A stretch of DNA of 64,000 nucleotides from Sporosarcina sp. ACRSL (GTDB taxonomy: Bacteria > Bacillota > Bacilli > Bacillales_A > Planococcaceae). How positions within the stretch are numbered: the stretch's first letter is position 1; each line of letters opens with the position of its first letter. Below the pieces are notes generated by a model. That model ran no database searches. It worked only from the letters and a program-made list of their open reading frames with translations, and was not told the DNA's origin. The DNA lies in NCBI RefSeq assembly GCF_022346605.1, contig NZ_JAKRNT010000003.1:248001-312000 (forward strand), in the 5' to 3' direction. Below are positions 1-7,024 of this stretch, piece by piece. Both the position numbers and the translations under genes were made by a program.

Positions 1-406
1 TCGAATAGGTCAACAATACGGTTTTCCCATCGTAAATAGCATCATTGATTGTGATTGTAACGCCATTACTTTCCTTCGTCATGTTCACCGTACTTGAATA
101 TTCCTGATAATTATCATAGATTCCTGTTCTCCCATTGTCCAGAAACCTGAAAATATCGCCGATAACAGGTACATTCCCCGCATAAGCCGGAAAGGCAATA
201 CCAAGTGCGGAAACTGATAAACCACCTATAACGACAGCCGCTACGACTTTCATTTTCCAACCATGTCGCTTCCTCTTTTTACGAAGCGCCATTTTTACTT
301 CCTTTTTCACTTTTGCCTTATCAAACTCGCTAATTTCGATATCCTCTACTTCACTTTCATCAAAGTCCAGGTCATTTAACAATTGATAAATATCTTTTTC
401 CTTCAT
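1..406 (-). CDS. Putative membrane anti-sigma factor, DUF4179-like (3' part cut by window edge)
   Basis: The reading frame starts at ATG 406, in a 4-base ATGA overlap with the stop of the upstream sigma factor, and runs off the window. The N-terminal ~45 residues are charged and cytoplasmic in character. A basic stretch (RKKRKRHGWK) is followed by one hydrophobic segment (VVAAVVIGGLSVSALGIAF) and then an extracytoplasmic part. This layout, and translational coupling to a sigma factor, is what is known for DUF4179-type anti-sigma or sigma-regulating proteins of Bacillales. The role as a membrane partner that holds the sigma factor inactive is inferred from position and topology. The C-terminus is not visible. 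Confidence 0.7.
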   Translation of the reverse strand, partial: MKEKDIYQLLNDLDFDESEVEDIEISEFDKAKVKKEVKMALRKKRKRHGWKMKVVAAVVIGGLSVSALGIAFPAYAGNVPVIGDIFRFLDNGRTGIYDNYQEYSSTVNMTKESNGVTITINDAIYDGKTVLLTYS

Positions 407-969
407 AATACATAACCTCCCGCACCCAGATTCTTTGCTTCTTTAAACAGTTTCTTTTTTCCTCTGAACAACCGATTGTCAATCGCCGTTATACTGAGGC
501 CCGTTTTCCGTGAGATATCCGCCGTCTTGTAACCTAAGAAGAATTTCATTAAAAAAATGTCTCTATCCAACGGTTCCAATTGATTGATTAGCGTAATCAG
601 TTCCGTTTTATCTTCCGCTCTGATCAATTCTTCTTCCACTGACATTTCAGCGTTCATGTCCATATTTTCGGAGGAAACCTCCATTCGTTTCGTTGCCCTG
701 CGATAGTAATCAATCGATTTGTATTTCGCAATCGCGCAAATCCATTTCTTAAAATCCGTAGAATCCCCACGGAATTTGTCCGCATTGTCCCAAATAGATA
801 GGAAAACATCATTGACACATTCATCCACTAGTCCTTCATTTCCAAGCGGAGAAAGTACTTTGTTTGTGATGCCTTTTATTAAAGGCAAATAAGTATCGAT
901 GATGAATTCCAATGCGTCTTCCTTCTGTTTCTGCAATCGTCTAATAAAGTTCTCACTAGTAGATTTCAT
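403..969 (-). CDS. Sigma-70 family (ECF-like) RNA polymerase sigma factor
   Basis: A 188-residue protein with region 2 at about residues 12-80 (DECVNDVFLSIWDNADKFRG, then WICAIAKYKSIDYYR) and region 4 at about 125-178 (LEPLDRDIFLMKFFLGYKTADI, then TGLSITAIDNRLFRGKKKL). Regions 1 and 3 are absent, the usual ECF architecture. It would direct RNA polymerase to a specific promoter set when its partner releases it. An AAGGGG ribosome binding site lies 8 bases before the ATG. The stop overlaps the start of the following anti-sigma-like gene, so the two are co-translated. The inducing signal cannot be read from the sequence. Confidence 0.85.
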   Translation of the reverse strand: MKSTSENFIRRLQKQKEDALEFIIDTYLPLIKGITNKVLSPLGNEGLVDECVNDVFLSIWDNADKFRGDSTDFKKWICAIAKYKSIDYYRRATKRMEVSSENMDMNAEMSVEEELIRAEDKTELITLINQLEPLDRDIFLMKFFLGYKTADISRKTGLSITAIDNRLFRGKKKLFKEAKNLGAGGYVL

Positions 970-989
970 TTACAATTCCCCTTACATTT

Positions 990-1005
990 TGTAAAAGCTT
1001 TTACA
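990..1005. promoter_or_regulatory. Perfect 16-bp palindrome upstream of the sigma operon
   Basis: TGTAAAAGCTTTTACA is a perfect palindrome located about 20 bases before the sigma-factor start codon. It is a plausible operator or part of the promoter. The binding protein is unknown. Confidence 0.4.
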
Positions 1006-1073
1006 CCTTATACAACGAGCAAAAAAATATTATCTCTCTATGTACATTACTTTTTATAGTTTAACAAATAAAA

Positions 1074-1112
1074 AATCGACTCCCGCAGATGTGGGAATCG
1101 ATTCTTCATTTT
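1074..1112 (-). terminator. Rho-independent terminator after catE
   Basis: AATCGACTCCC and GGGAATCGATT form a stem with an 8-base loop, with A-rich DNA on the left flank (U run in the minus transcript). It lies just downstream of the minus-strand dioxygenase gene. Confidence 0.65.
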
Positions 1113-1140
1113 TTATCATAAGTATGCTCATATTCTTTTA

Positions 1141-1989
1141 TTAACGGTGAATACGTAGAACAATTCCATTCCCCGCCGGATCTTCTGTTACGAAATGACT
1201 AGCTTTTGATTGTACAGTAGCGCCAAGCCCTTCGATTTTTCCGATAGCCGCAGCCAGTGTCGCTTCGTCAGGATACACGAGCGTATAAGCTTCGAGTCCG
1301 GCACTTTCTTTTGACGGACGTGGTGCGCCTGCTCCGTTCCACGTATTTAGTCCGAGATGATGATGGTACTTGCCTGTTGACATAAATAGCGCTTGTGGGT
1401 AATGTGTAACCACTTCGAAGCCTAATGCTTCGTAGAAAGTTTGTGTCTCAGGAAGGTTTGCGACATGTAGATGGACGTGCCCCATGATCGTTCCTTCTGG
1501 TAGACCATCCCATTCTTCATTTCCGCTTGCTTCGACAATCGCTTGTGCGTCAAGCGGGTCCGTGCTCATTGCAACAAAACCGTTCTGCCAAGCCCACTCT
1601 TCCGGTTCCCGGTCACGATAAATCTCGATTCCGTTTCCGTCAGGATCTGATAAGTACAACGCTTCACTCACGAGGTGATCTGAAGCCCCTAGGCGTACAT
1701 TGTTTTTTGAAAAATGTTTAATCGCCTTTCCGAGATCCGCGCGTGTTGGCAATAGAAGTGCTAAATGGTATAGACCCGTGCGTCTTGGTTCTTTCGGAAA
1801 AATTTGTTCCGGTTGTTCGAGTATAATTAATGGCGTTTTGCCATCTGCAGTTAGTTCAACCCGGTTGCCTTCCTTCTTCAACACATCAAATCCGATGATT
1901 TCTGTGTAAAAGTTTGTCAATTTATCCAAATCAGTTACTCTCAATAGAACTTCTCCCGTATATACGTGAGGTGGTTGATGAAATTTCAT
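1141..1989 (-). CDS. catE: Catechol-2,3-dioxygenase-like VOC protein (CatE type)
   Basis: A 282-residue protein with two glyoxalase/VOC modules, about residues 8-125 and 168-280. The second carries the metal-binding pattern of extradiol dioxygenases (GHVHLHVANL, HHHLGLNTW, and a glutamate near the C-terminus in TEDPAGNGIVLR). Length and motifs match Bacillus subtilis CatE (about 285 residues), which opens catechol rings with Fe(II) and O2. It is divergent from an HxlR-family regulator at 2093, the family that controls catDE in B. subtilis. The shared control region holds an inverted repeat. The substrate is inferred from the family. Confidence 0.8.
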   Translation of the reverse strand: MKFHQPPHVYTGEVLLRVTDLDKLTNFYTEIIGFDVLKKEGNRVELTADGKTPLIILEQPEQIFPKEPRRTGLYHLALLLPTRADLGKAIKHFSKNNVRLGASDHLVSEALYLSDPDGNGIEIYRDREPEEWAWQNGFVAMSTDPLDAQAIVEASGNEEWDGLPEGTIMGHVHLHVANLPETQTFYEALGFEVVTHYPQALFMSTGKYHHHLGLNTWNGAGAPRPSKESAGLEAYTLVYPDEATLAAAIGKIEGLGATVQSKASHFVTEDPAGNGIVLRIHR

Positions 1990-2007
1990 TTTTCATTCCT
2001 CCTGGAA

Positions 2008-2028
2008 AGTTACTTACTTTATGTAACT
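2008..2028. promoter_or_regulatory. Candidate HxlR/CatR operator between catE and its regulator
   Basis: AGTTAC-N9-GTAACT is a perfect inverted repeat in the divergent control region. It contains TTACTTTATGTAA (2014-2026), which recurs exactly at 63642-63654 before the luciferase-like oxidoreductase gene. DUF24/HxlR regulators bind repeats of this kind. Confidence 0.55.
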
Positions 2029-2092
2029 AACTTTATATGTTATGATAGGGATTGTCAATAAAAAACGTTTTTACTTGAAAGGATAATGGCAT

Positions 2093-2425
2093 ATGAATGA
2101 ATTCGAGCTTTGTCCACGCTTTGAAAAAGCGGTTTCCATCCTAAGCCAACGATGGACTGCATTGATTTTATATCAGCTCATGACAGGTCCTCAGCGGTTC
2201 TGTACGATGACCGATAAATTGGGCGTGAGCGGAAAAACATTGACGGAACGATTAAAGGATCTAGAGCAGCGCGGCTTTATCATACGAGAAGTATACCCAG
2301 AAACTCCGGTACGAATCGAATATTCCTTAACGGAAAAGGGAAAGTCGTTGATGCCGATTATGAAGGAAATTGAAAGCTGGGCGAAGGAATGGATTGAACC
2401 TGAAGTAGCTGACACAATAAAATGA
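2093..2425 (+). CDS. HxlR/DUF24-family winged-helix transcriptional regulator
   Basis: A 110-residue protein with the typical HxlR order: an N-terminal cysteine (ELCPRFEKAVSILSQRW), a winged helix (ALILYQLMTGPQRF, LGVSGKTLTERLKDLEQRG), the beta wing (VYPETPVRIEYSLTEKGK) and a C-terminal dimerisation helix. The single conserved cysteine near residue 6 is the redox or quinone sensor in YodB/CatR relatives. Divergence from catE across a shared inverted repeat suggests that it represses catE and itself and is released by catechols, quinones or diamide-type stress. GAAAGGA precedes the ATG by 9 bases. Confidence 0.85.
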   Translation: MNEFELCPRFEKAVSILSQRWTALILYQLMTGPQRFCTMTDKLGVSGKTLTERLKDLEQRGFIIREVYPETPVRIEYSLTEKGKSLMPIMKEIESWAKEWIEPEVADTIK

Positions 2426-2458
2426 AGCCGATTGCACTTGTTGCAACCGGCTCCTTTT
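2426..2458. terminator. Bidirectional terminator between HxlR gene and L,D-transpeptidase gene
   Basis: AGCCGATTGCA pairs with TTGCAACCGGCT around a short loop and is followed by CCTTTTCTT. It lies between two convergent genes. Confidence 0.6.
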
Positions 2459-2459
2459 C

Positions 2460-2798
2460 TTATCTACGAATTCTGACAGTCGTTCCTAATAGCACGAGTG
2501 TAGACAGTTCCAGCACATCTTCGTTATGCATCCGGATGCATCCATGTGATACGTTTTTTCCGATGGATGAAGGATTATTGGTTCCATGGATTCCATAATG
2601 GGGTCTGGACAGCCCCATCCAAAATGCACCGAACGGGCCGCCGGGATTTAGCTGTTTATTGATAATTGTATATATCCCGACCGGTGTAGCCGTCACCATC
2701 CTTCCAACGGCAATCGGATATTTTCTTATGGCTCGCTGCCCGTCAAACAGTGTTAATTCATGTTTTTTTGTGGAGATATCAATCCAACGCACCATCAT
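2460..2798 (-). CDS. Minimal L,D-transpeptidase (YkuD domain)
   Basis: A 112-residue protein that is essentially one YkuD catalytic domain. The signature [20 protein letters not shown] (about 73-92) contains the catalytic cysteine (SHGC) and the upstream histidine. The enzyme class cross-links peptidoglycan by 3-3 bonds or attaches proteins, and in Bacillus it strengthens the spore or stationary-phase wall. B. subtilis YkuD (about 164 residues) carries an N-terminal LysM domain that is absent here, and no signal peptide is visible. How it reaches the wall is therefore unclear. Two adjacent ATG codons could start it. Confidence 0.8.
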   Translation of the reverse strand: MMVRWIDISTKKHELTLFDGQRAIRKYPIAVGRMVTATPVGIYTIINKQLNPGGPFGAFWMGLSRPHYGIHGTNNPSSIGKNVSHGCIRMHNEDVLELSTLVLLGTTVRIRR

Positions 2799-2949
2799 GA
2801 TCCCGCCTTTGTGTAAAGGGATTGTTTTTATAGGATACGTAGGTGAAATTCAATGGGCTGGGCGCACGGGATATATTGCTTTGGACGTGCGAGGAGACCC
2901 TTTGGACGCAGGACTGCTCACTTTTGACACGCGGCGGCCATACTTAAAA

Positions 2950-2978
2950 TGCCGATTGCTGAAGAGCAATCGGCAACC
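2950..2978. terminator. Terminator downstream of the isochorismatase-like gene
   Basis: TGCCGATTGCT and AGCAATCGGCA form a perfect 11-bp stem around a GAAG loop, with A/T-rich flanks on both sides. Confidence 0.6.
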
Positions 2979-2983
2979 ATTTT

Positions 2984-3511
2984 TCATTCATTAAATTGTA
3001 TAGCATTCGTTTCCTTGATGCGCGCAAACCATTTGAGAACTCGATTATGATGATCGATAATTTGTTGAGCGGAAAGGCTACCGGAATTCCACGTACTATG
3101 CGCATCTGCGACCAACGTGACATCATAGCCCATACTGAAAGCCCTCCTGCACGTTGTATCTACGCATACCTCAGTTTGAATACCTGCGAGAACAAGTCGT
3201 TCAATCTTTTGATTTTGCAGTTGCTCTTCAAAATCTGTTTTGTAAAATGAATCCGGTGTTGTCTTTTGAATGATGGTGTCATCCTCTGCAGGTGCGATTT
3301 CAGGATGTACTTCCCACCCATAAGTTCCGTTTTCCAATGGTTGCCCCACTGCTTCATTATGTTGAACGAAAAAGACTGGCGCTCCACTCATTCTCGCCTT
3401 TGCTAGTAAATCTTTAATGTTTCGAAGCAAGACCTCCCCCTGGTAAACCGGGTCCTCTTCCATGAACATCGCATTTTGTACATCAATAATGACAAGTCCT
3501 GTCTTCTTCAT
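2984..3511 (-). CDS. Isochorismatase-family cysteine hydrolase
   Basis: A 175-residue alpha/beta hydrolase. The catalytic triad of the family is visible: Asp in LVIIDVQNAM (about residue 9), Lys in DDTIIQKTTPDSF (about 84) and Cys in LAGIQTEVCVDTTCRRA (about 117). Members hydrolyse amides or isochorismate, for example nicotinamide, N-carbamoylsarcosine or peroxyureidoacrylate. The substrate here is unknown. Its ATG overlaps the stop of the upstream P-loop gene (ATGA), making it the last gene of a three-gene overlapping operon. Confidence 0.8.
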   Translation of the reverse strand: MKKTGLVIIDVQNAMFMEEDPVYQGEVLLRNIKDLLAKARMSGAPVFFVQHNEAVGQPLENGTYGWEVHPEIAPAEDDTIIQKTTPDSFYKTDFEEQLQNQKIERLVLAGIQTEVCVDTTCRRAFSMGYDVTLVADAHSTWNSGSLSAQQIIDHHNRVLKWFARIKETNAIQFNE

Positions 3512-4035
3512 TCCCCTTTGCCCCCTTTGAAAGTCGATAAGAATCCCTCGATTTGTGCAGCCGAATTCAAATAGTGCACGGTTTTCCCCTCATTCGCATA
3601 GCGTTGCAGTCGTTTAAGCATGTTCTTTTTCCGTCGACTGTACGTTGTGACAATGAACTTTAGGAATGCCCAGTCAATTTTCTCAGGGCAACCTGGGGTC
3701 AAGTCTTCCCGGGTTTTTCCGCGATATTGAATGCGTCGCTTGACGACTCGATAGAGACATATACGCATTGGTAATTCTAAGTAAATGACCGTGTCTGCGT
3801 GTGGTTCCCGAATGTCAATAGTGGACGTATAATTGCCTTCGATGATCCATCGATCCCGTTTGACAATTTCGTGTTGTGCTGCTGAAAATTCCTCAGCGGG
3901 GGCTTCGACCCAGCCGGGCTTCCAATAGTGGCGATCCAAATGAGTGACCTCCATACCTGTCAACTCTCCTAACATGCGAGCAAATGTCGACTTCCCGACA
4001 CCTGGAGAAACGCCGATGACCATGACTCGGTTCAT
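3508..4035 (-). CDS. P-loop NTPase, adenylate-kinase/FlaR-like
   Basis: I choose ATG 4035, which overlaps the upstream stop as ATGA, giving 175 residues. A longer frame exists but lies inside the upstream gene. The Walker A motif is at the N-terminus (GVSPGVGKST). HLDRHYWKPGW (about 35) and a DRWIIEGNY segment follow, then an arginine-rich region (RICLYRVVKRRIQYRGKTRED), as in proteins annotated as DNA topology modulation protein FlaR or adenylate-kinase-like. Such proteins phosphorylate small substrates. The true substrate is unknown. It is translationally coupled to both neighbours. Confidence 0.7.
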   Translation of the reverse strand: MNRVMVIGVSPGVGKSTFARMLGELTGMEVTHLDRHYWKPGWVEAPAEEFSAAQHEIVKRDRWIIEGNYTSTIDIREPHADTVIYLELPMRICLYRVVKRRIQYRGKTREDLTPGCPEKIDWAFLKFIVTTYSRRKKNMLKRLQRYANEGKTVHYLNSAAQIEGFLSTFKGGKGE

Positions 4036-4616
4036 ACTACTACACCTCGCAACTGGGATATCCATGCATGGCCAGGTACATGCGTTTCCAGCGCATGGCA
4101 AAGCCATTGCCGATCTTTAACGCTTAACAAGTTCTTCATAGCTTGAAAATCTGCATGATCCTTCTCTCGAGCAATTTTCGCTTTGTATAAAAGGACAACT
4201 GCCGGGTGCAAGAATGGAATGCCTTCCTCGGATGTTAAAAATAACGTAGAACTTGGGAAAGTAATTGTCGGATTCCGTCTAAAAACCCACCGATCTTCTT
4301 GCACTTCATTCAACAACACTTCCAAGCGCTCCCCGCTCTTTCCATGGAAACCGTGCAACTCGTGGATTGGCAACTCCAACGGCTCCGATTCCCAATCAAC
4401 CAGTTCACCTTTTACTACTTTTTGAAAGGACCAACCGTTCAATCCATGCTTCATCCTCTGTTGATCTTCCCGAAGGATGGCGATTTCGATGTCCGAATGA
4501 TCCCGTGTTTCATTCCCGACAAAGAGATCAATTGCCCATCCCCCCGCTATCCCCCAAGGATGATCGTAGCCATCCATCCATTCCACTACCTTTTGACATG
4601 ACCGAAACATTCGCAT
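4032..4616 (-). CDS. Nucleotidyltransferase-fold protein resembling aminoglycoside 2''-adenylyltransferases
   Basis: A 194-residue protein. WGIAGGWAIDLFVG (about 22-35) followed by RDHSDIEIAI supplies the glycine motif and the paired acidic residues that hold Mg-ATP in the nucleotidyltransferase superfamily, in the arrangement used by ANT(2'')-like and LinA/LinB-like enzymes. ALLYKAKI and DHADF in the C-terminal half also fit the family. It could modify an antibiotic or an unknown metabolite. Resistance is not demonstrated by sequence. It is the first gene of a three-gene operon with ATGA overlaps. Confidence 0.65.
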   Translation of the reverse strand: MRMFRSCQKVVEWMDGYDHPWGIAGGWAIDLFVGNETRDHSDIEIAILREDQQRMKHGLNGWSFQKVVKGELVDWESEPLELPIHELHGFHGKSGERLEVLLNEVQEDRWVFRRNPTITFPSSTLFLTSEEGIPFLHPAVVLLYKAKIAREKDHADFQAMKNLLSVKDRQWLCHALETHVPGHAWISQLRGVVV

Positions 4617-4636
4617 CCCCCCTACAATATTTCACG

Positions 4637-4663
4637 CAAAAAAAGGAGCGACACAGTCACTCC
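4637..4663 (-). terminator. Terminator after the HTH-F1beta fusion gene
   Basis: GGAGCGAC/GTCACTCC stem followed, in the minus transcript, by a run of seven U residues. It separates the fusion gene from the downstream operon. Confidence 0.7.
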
Positions 4664-4718
4664 CTTGAAAATCTTACCTCTTATTTTATCCGAACCACGC
4701 TACGCTTACAAACTATTC

Positions 4719-5768
4719 TTATAACTTTCCGATATAACTTAGACTTTCCACATCTTGCGAATCAAACGAGCCATCTAATATCGCCTGTACGTCTTTCAAT
4801 GTGTCTTGTAGACTTACCGATTGTCCTTTTTGCCCAGTGTACTCTTCTGCCACATAGAACGGTTGGGTCAAATATGCTTCTAAACGTTCTCCACGCTTAT
4901 ACGTTTGCACTTCGGAAGGCGGTAGCTTTCCTTCGCCACCTACAGTAACAAGTGAACGCAATTCCCGGTAACGGCGTAATAACTTTTGGGCTCTTTGTTG
5001 AATGAAGAAATGATTTTGATCCATATGTGAACCTTCCAGGACAGATGAAGTGGAAGCGATCGGGTTGACGGCAGGATATCGACGCCTTGCCGCTAAATCG
5101 AAGTCGAACTGCCAGAGTGTTTCAAGTGGACCATACGGAAGTTCTTCATCTACCGCCTCTCCCGATAAATCCAATAGGAACGTCGTAACGGAATCTATTC
5201 CAATTTGCTGTAAACGCTCTTGCAACTCGTAGATTCCACCAGTCACCACATGACTTTTATCTGCTGCAAACGCAATTTCCTTTTCAACACCGAGGGCTGC
5301 TATCTTCTCATATGTTTCGTCAATCGTTTTTGTTGTAATATCTACATTTTCCAATATATCTTCCAACTCAGGGTAATTTCCTTCAGGTATTAGCAGGAAA
5401 GTCGTATAGCCAGCGTTTTTCAACCGATAAAATAATTCACTGAGAACAACGAGTTGACCCATTTGTTTCCGAGCGACCAAGCCAACTGTCCCCCCTTTTG
5501 CTAACGGTGCGAATAAATCCAACGTTTTAATCTTCGTTTCAATCATTTCAATCTTCTCCCCCCGAATGATCAATTCGTCCAAACTGCATTCCGCCAAATC
5601 TGCAAGTGCTACGAGCGTCCTTACTTCAGATTTACCGACCGAAATTTTTCCTGTACATAAATTCGAAACTGTCGCAGGCCGAAGACCGACTGATTTCGCT
5701 GCACTCGTTAAATTCGGTACTTTTCTCCTCAATAAAGCAACATTTAACCGAAGATTGTCTTTTTCCAT
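4719..5768 (-). CDS. XRE-type HTH regulator fused to a degenerate F1-ATPase beta-like domain
   Basis: ATG 5768 has an AAGGGGTG ribosome binding site (349 residues); a GTG three codons earlier is less well placed. Residues about 8-70 form an XRE-like helix-turn-helix (TSAAKSVGLRPATVSNL). From about residue 76 the chain matches the nucleotide-binding and C-terminal parts of ATP synthase beta: KIKTLDLFAPLAKGG, then YPAVNPIASTSSVL (about 231-244), QPFYVAEEYTGQKG (about 302-315) and VSLQDTLKDVQAILDG. The P-loop position reads ARKQMGQL where AtpD has GGAGVGKT, so the catalytic Lys and Thr are gone. An Asp remains near the Walker B position (FLLDLSG). It should be a DNA-binding protein with a dead or ligand-sensing F1beta-like domain. 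Two 16-bp repeats upstream suggest autoregulation. Function is unknown. Confidence 0.8.
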   Translation of the reverse strand: MEKDNLRLNVALLRRKVPNLTSAAKSVGLRPATVSNLCTGKISVGKSEVRTLVALADLAECSLDELIIRGEKIEMIETKIKTLDLFAPLAKGGTVGLVARKQMGQLVVLSELFYRLKNAGYTTFLLIPEGNYPELEDILENVDITTKTIDETYEKIAALGVEKEIAFAADKSHVVTGGIYELQERLQQIGIDSVTTFLLDLSGEAVDEELPYGPLETLWQFDFDLAARRRYPAVNPIASTSSVLEGSHMDQNHFFIQQRAQKLLRRYRELRSLVTVGGEGKLPPSEVQTYKRGERLEAYLTQPFYVAEEYTGQKGQSVSLQDTLKDVQAILDGSFDSQDVESLSYIGKL

Positions 5769-5780
5769 ATTTTCCACCCC

Positions 5781-5796
5781 TTACTTTGTATAGTAA
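5781..5796. promoter_or_regulatory. Proximal operator-like repeat before the HTH-F1beta gene
   Basis: TTACTTTGTATAGTAA is an imperfect 16-bp inverted repeat lying directly before the ribosome binding site. It is repeated in related form 45 bp further upstream, and both copies are followed by ATTTATTTT-like sequence. Confidence 0.5.
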
Positions 5797-5825
5797 TTTA
5801 TTTTATGCCATAAAGCAATAAAAAT

Positions 5826-5841
5826 TTACTCTTTAGCGTAA
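5826..5841. promoter_or_regulatory. Distal operator-like repeat before the HTH-F1beta gene
   Basis: TTACTCTTTAGCGTAA is a 16-bp inverted repeat and the partner of the element at 5781. Centre-to-centre spacing is 45 bp, close to four helical turns, as expected for cooperative dimers. Confidence 0.5.
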
Positions 5842-5878
5842 TTTATTTTTCAATAATAAAAATTTCTCCTAAGCTGAA

Positions 5879-6304
5879 CTATTTCCCCTGGAAAAACTCC
5901 ATATGCGGCTTCGCTTCCTCATAATAATTGATTCGTTCTTGTAAAGTCCCGGAATGGAATTCAAACTTATGGCCATCCGGATCTTCAAAGTAAATGGACT
6001 TCTTATCACGTGGATCACGTTCACGGCTTGGCAACATGGAAACGTTTAGGGACTTTAATTTACGCTCCACATCTTCCATATCGCCATCTTCAACAGAAAA
6101 TGCGATATGTGTATAAGATTGTCGAATTTCATTGCGCGGGATGTCCTTCTCAACGTTCAATGCAAACCATATTCCGTTTATATCTAAATAAGCCGTCGTT
6201 CTCCCTTTTACGAGTAGCTTTCCGTCAAACACTTTTTCATAAAAGGTAATGGATCGGTCCAAGTCCTTTACAGAAAACAGAAAATGGTTAATGCCTTTAA
6301 TCAT
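5879..6304 (-). CDS. fosB: Metallothiol transferase FosB (fosfomycin resistance)
   Basis: A glyoxalase-fold enzyme of about 141 residues closely following the FosB pattern: [12 protein letters not shown] (first metal His), [11 protein letters not shown] (second His), [27 protein letters not shown] (metal Glu) and the C-terminal PHMEF. FosB adds bacillithiol or cysteine to fosfomycin using a divalent metal in the cytoplasm. The start is uncertain: ATG 6304 gives the family's usual N-terminus, but the AAGGAG site is better spaced for TTG 6310, and ATG 6319 directly abuts it. No transfer signature such as a flanking mobile element is seen, so it is probably an intrinsic gene. Confidence 0.88.
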   Translation of the reverse strand: MIKGINHFLFSVKDLDRSITFYEKVFDGKLLVKGRTTAYLDINGIWFALNVEKDIPRNEIRQSYTHIAFSVEDGDMEDVERKLKSLNVSMLPSRERDPRDKKSIYFEDPDGHKFEFHSGTLQERINYYEEAKPHMEFFQGK

Positions 6305-6444
6305 GCTCAAATTCATCATCTCCTTGTGTAAATTTCATTCTGGATGGATTGCGTCAAATCCTTTATTTACAAAAACGGATAGAAAATACAAAGTGGGGAA
6401 TCTTAACGGTGATCCAAAATTTTAGTGAGGAAGGTGACGTTTTT

Positions 6445-6585
6445 ATGAATAGAATGGCGATAGCAGCATTAGGTATCGGAGCGGCATTACTGATGGGAAA
6501 TAAAAATGTCCGTGGAAAGCTGATGAAGCAGGTTCAATCTCTCGCAGGACCATTCACCTCAAAAAATGGATCATACCCTTCATAA
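6445..6585 (+). CDS. Small hydrophobic protein, paralogue of the next gene
   Basis: A 46-residue ORF starting at ATG 6445 after a GAGGAAGGTG ribosome binding site. The N-terminus MNRMAIAALGIGAALLM is a short hydrophobic helix followed by a basic stretch (NKNVRGKLMKQ). It is clearly related to the protein at 6700 (MNKKMALAALGLGAAYLMRN), so the two are tandem paralogues. They resemble small YtxH/DUF3918-like Bacillus proteins, but I cannot assign a family. It is followed by a terminator. Confidence 0.6.
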   Translation: MNRMAIAALGIGAALLMGNKNVRGKLMKQVQSLAGPFTSKNGSYPS

Positions 6586-6602
6586 AAATCTTTCTCACTG
6601 GA

Positions 6603-6636
6603 AAATCGGCATCCTTTACGGGTGTCGATTTTTTTA
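6603..6636 (+). terminator. Terminator between the tandem small genes
   Basis: AAATCGGCATCC pairs (with G-U pairs) with GGGTGTCGATTT and is followed by a T run. Confidence 0.6.
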
Positions 6637-6639
6637 GTT

Positions 6640-6665
6640 GTTTATACTCTCCTAAATCGGGGGAA
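6640..6665 (+). promoter_or_regulatory. Possible SigB-like promoter before the second small gene
   Basis: GTTTAT-N14-GGGGAA resembles the SigB consensus GTTTAA-N12-14-GGGTAT. The -35 fits well and the -10 only partly. Confidence 0.35.
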
Positions 6666-6699
6666 ATAATTTCTAAGCTTAAAATAGGAGGGAGCAAAC

Positions 6700-6891
6700 A
6701 TGAACAAAAAGATGGCATTAGCCGCTCTTGGTTTAGGTGCAGCCTATTTGATGAGGAACAAGGATGCTCGAAATAAATTATCGAAGCAATTCGATTCGTT
6801 CGGATCTACGCCGATGAGAGGACAAAAAGGTTCCCGTACAACAAATGCCTCGGGTCGGAATAAAGGATTACTGGGTAATTTATTTAGCTGA
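6700..6891 (+). CDS. Small protein with N-terminal hydrophobic helix, tandem paralogue
   Basis: A 63-residue protein after a strong AGGAGGG site. It has an N-terminal helix (MALAALGLGAAYLM), then a basic Gly/Ser/Arg-rich tail ending in GLLGNLFS. It shares the MAxAALGxGAA core and NKxxRxKL segment with the protein at 6445 but carries an extra C-terminal tail. Its position between two terminators makes it a single-gene unit. A partial SigB-like promoter suggests stress expression. The function is not recognised. Confidence 0.7.
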   Translation: MNKKMALAALGLGAAYLMRNKDARNKLSKQFDSFGSTPMRGQKGSRTTNASGRNKGLLGNLFS

Positions 6892-6901
6892 TGACGCTAC
6901 T

Positions 6902-6945
6902 AAACAGGAGAGAGTGCATTTCAATGGCACTCTCTCCTGTTTTAT
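6902..6945 (+). terminator. Strong rho-independent terminator
   Basis: AAACAGGAGAGAGTGC and GCACTCTCTCCTGTTT form a perfect 16-bp stem followed by T residues. Confidence 0.85.
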
Positions 6946-7024
6946 TCATTCGCAGCAACATTGCACCTTTCGTATACTAGCAGTATATTGTTCAAAACAA
7001 GGCGTTTGAAAGGGGAGCTTTCTA

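Noticed and set aside
5879..6304. Recently acquired fosfomycin resistance on a mobile element
   Set aside because: No insertion sequence or integrase flanks fosB and its composition looks like its neighbours; chromosomal fosB is common in Bacillales.
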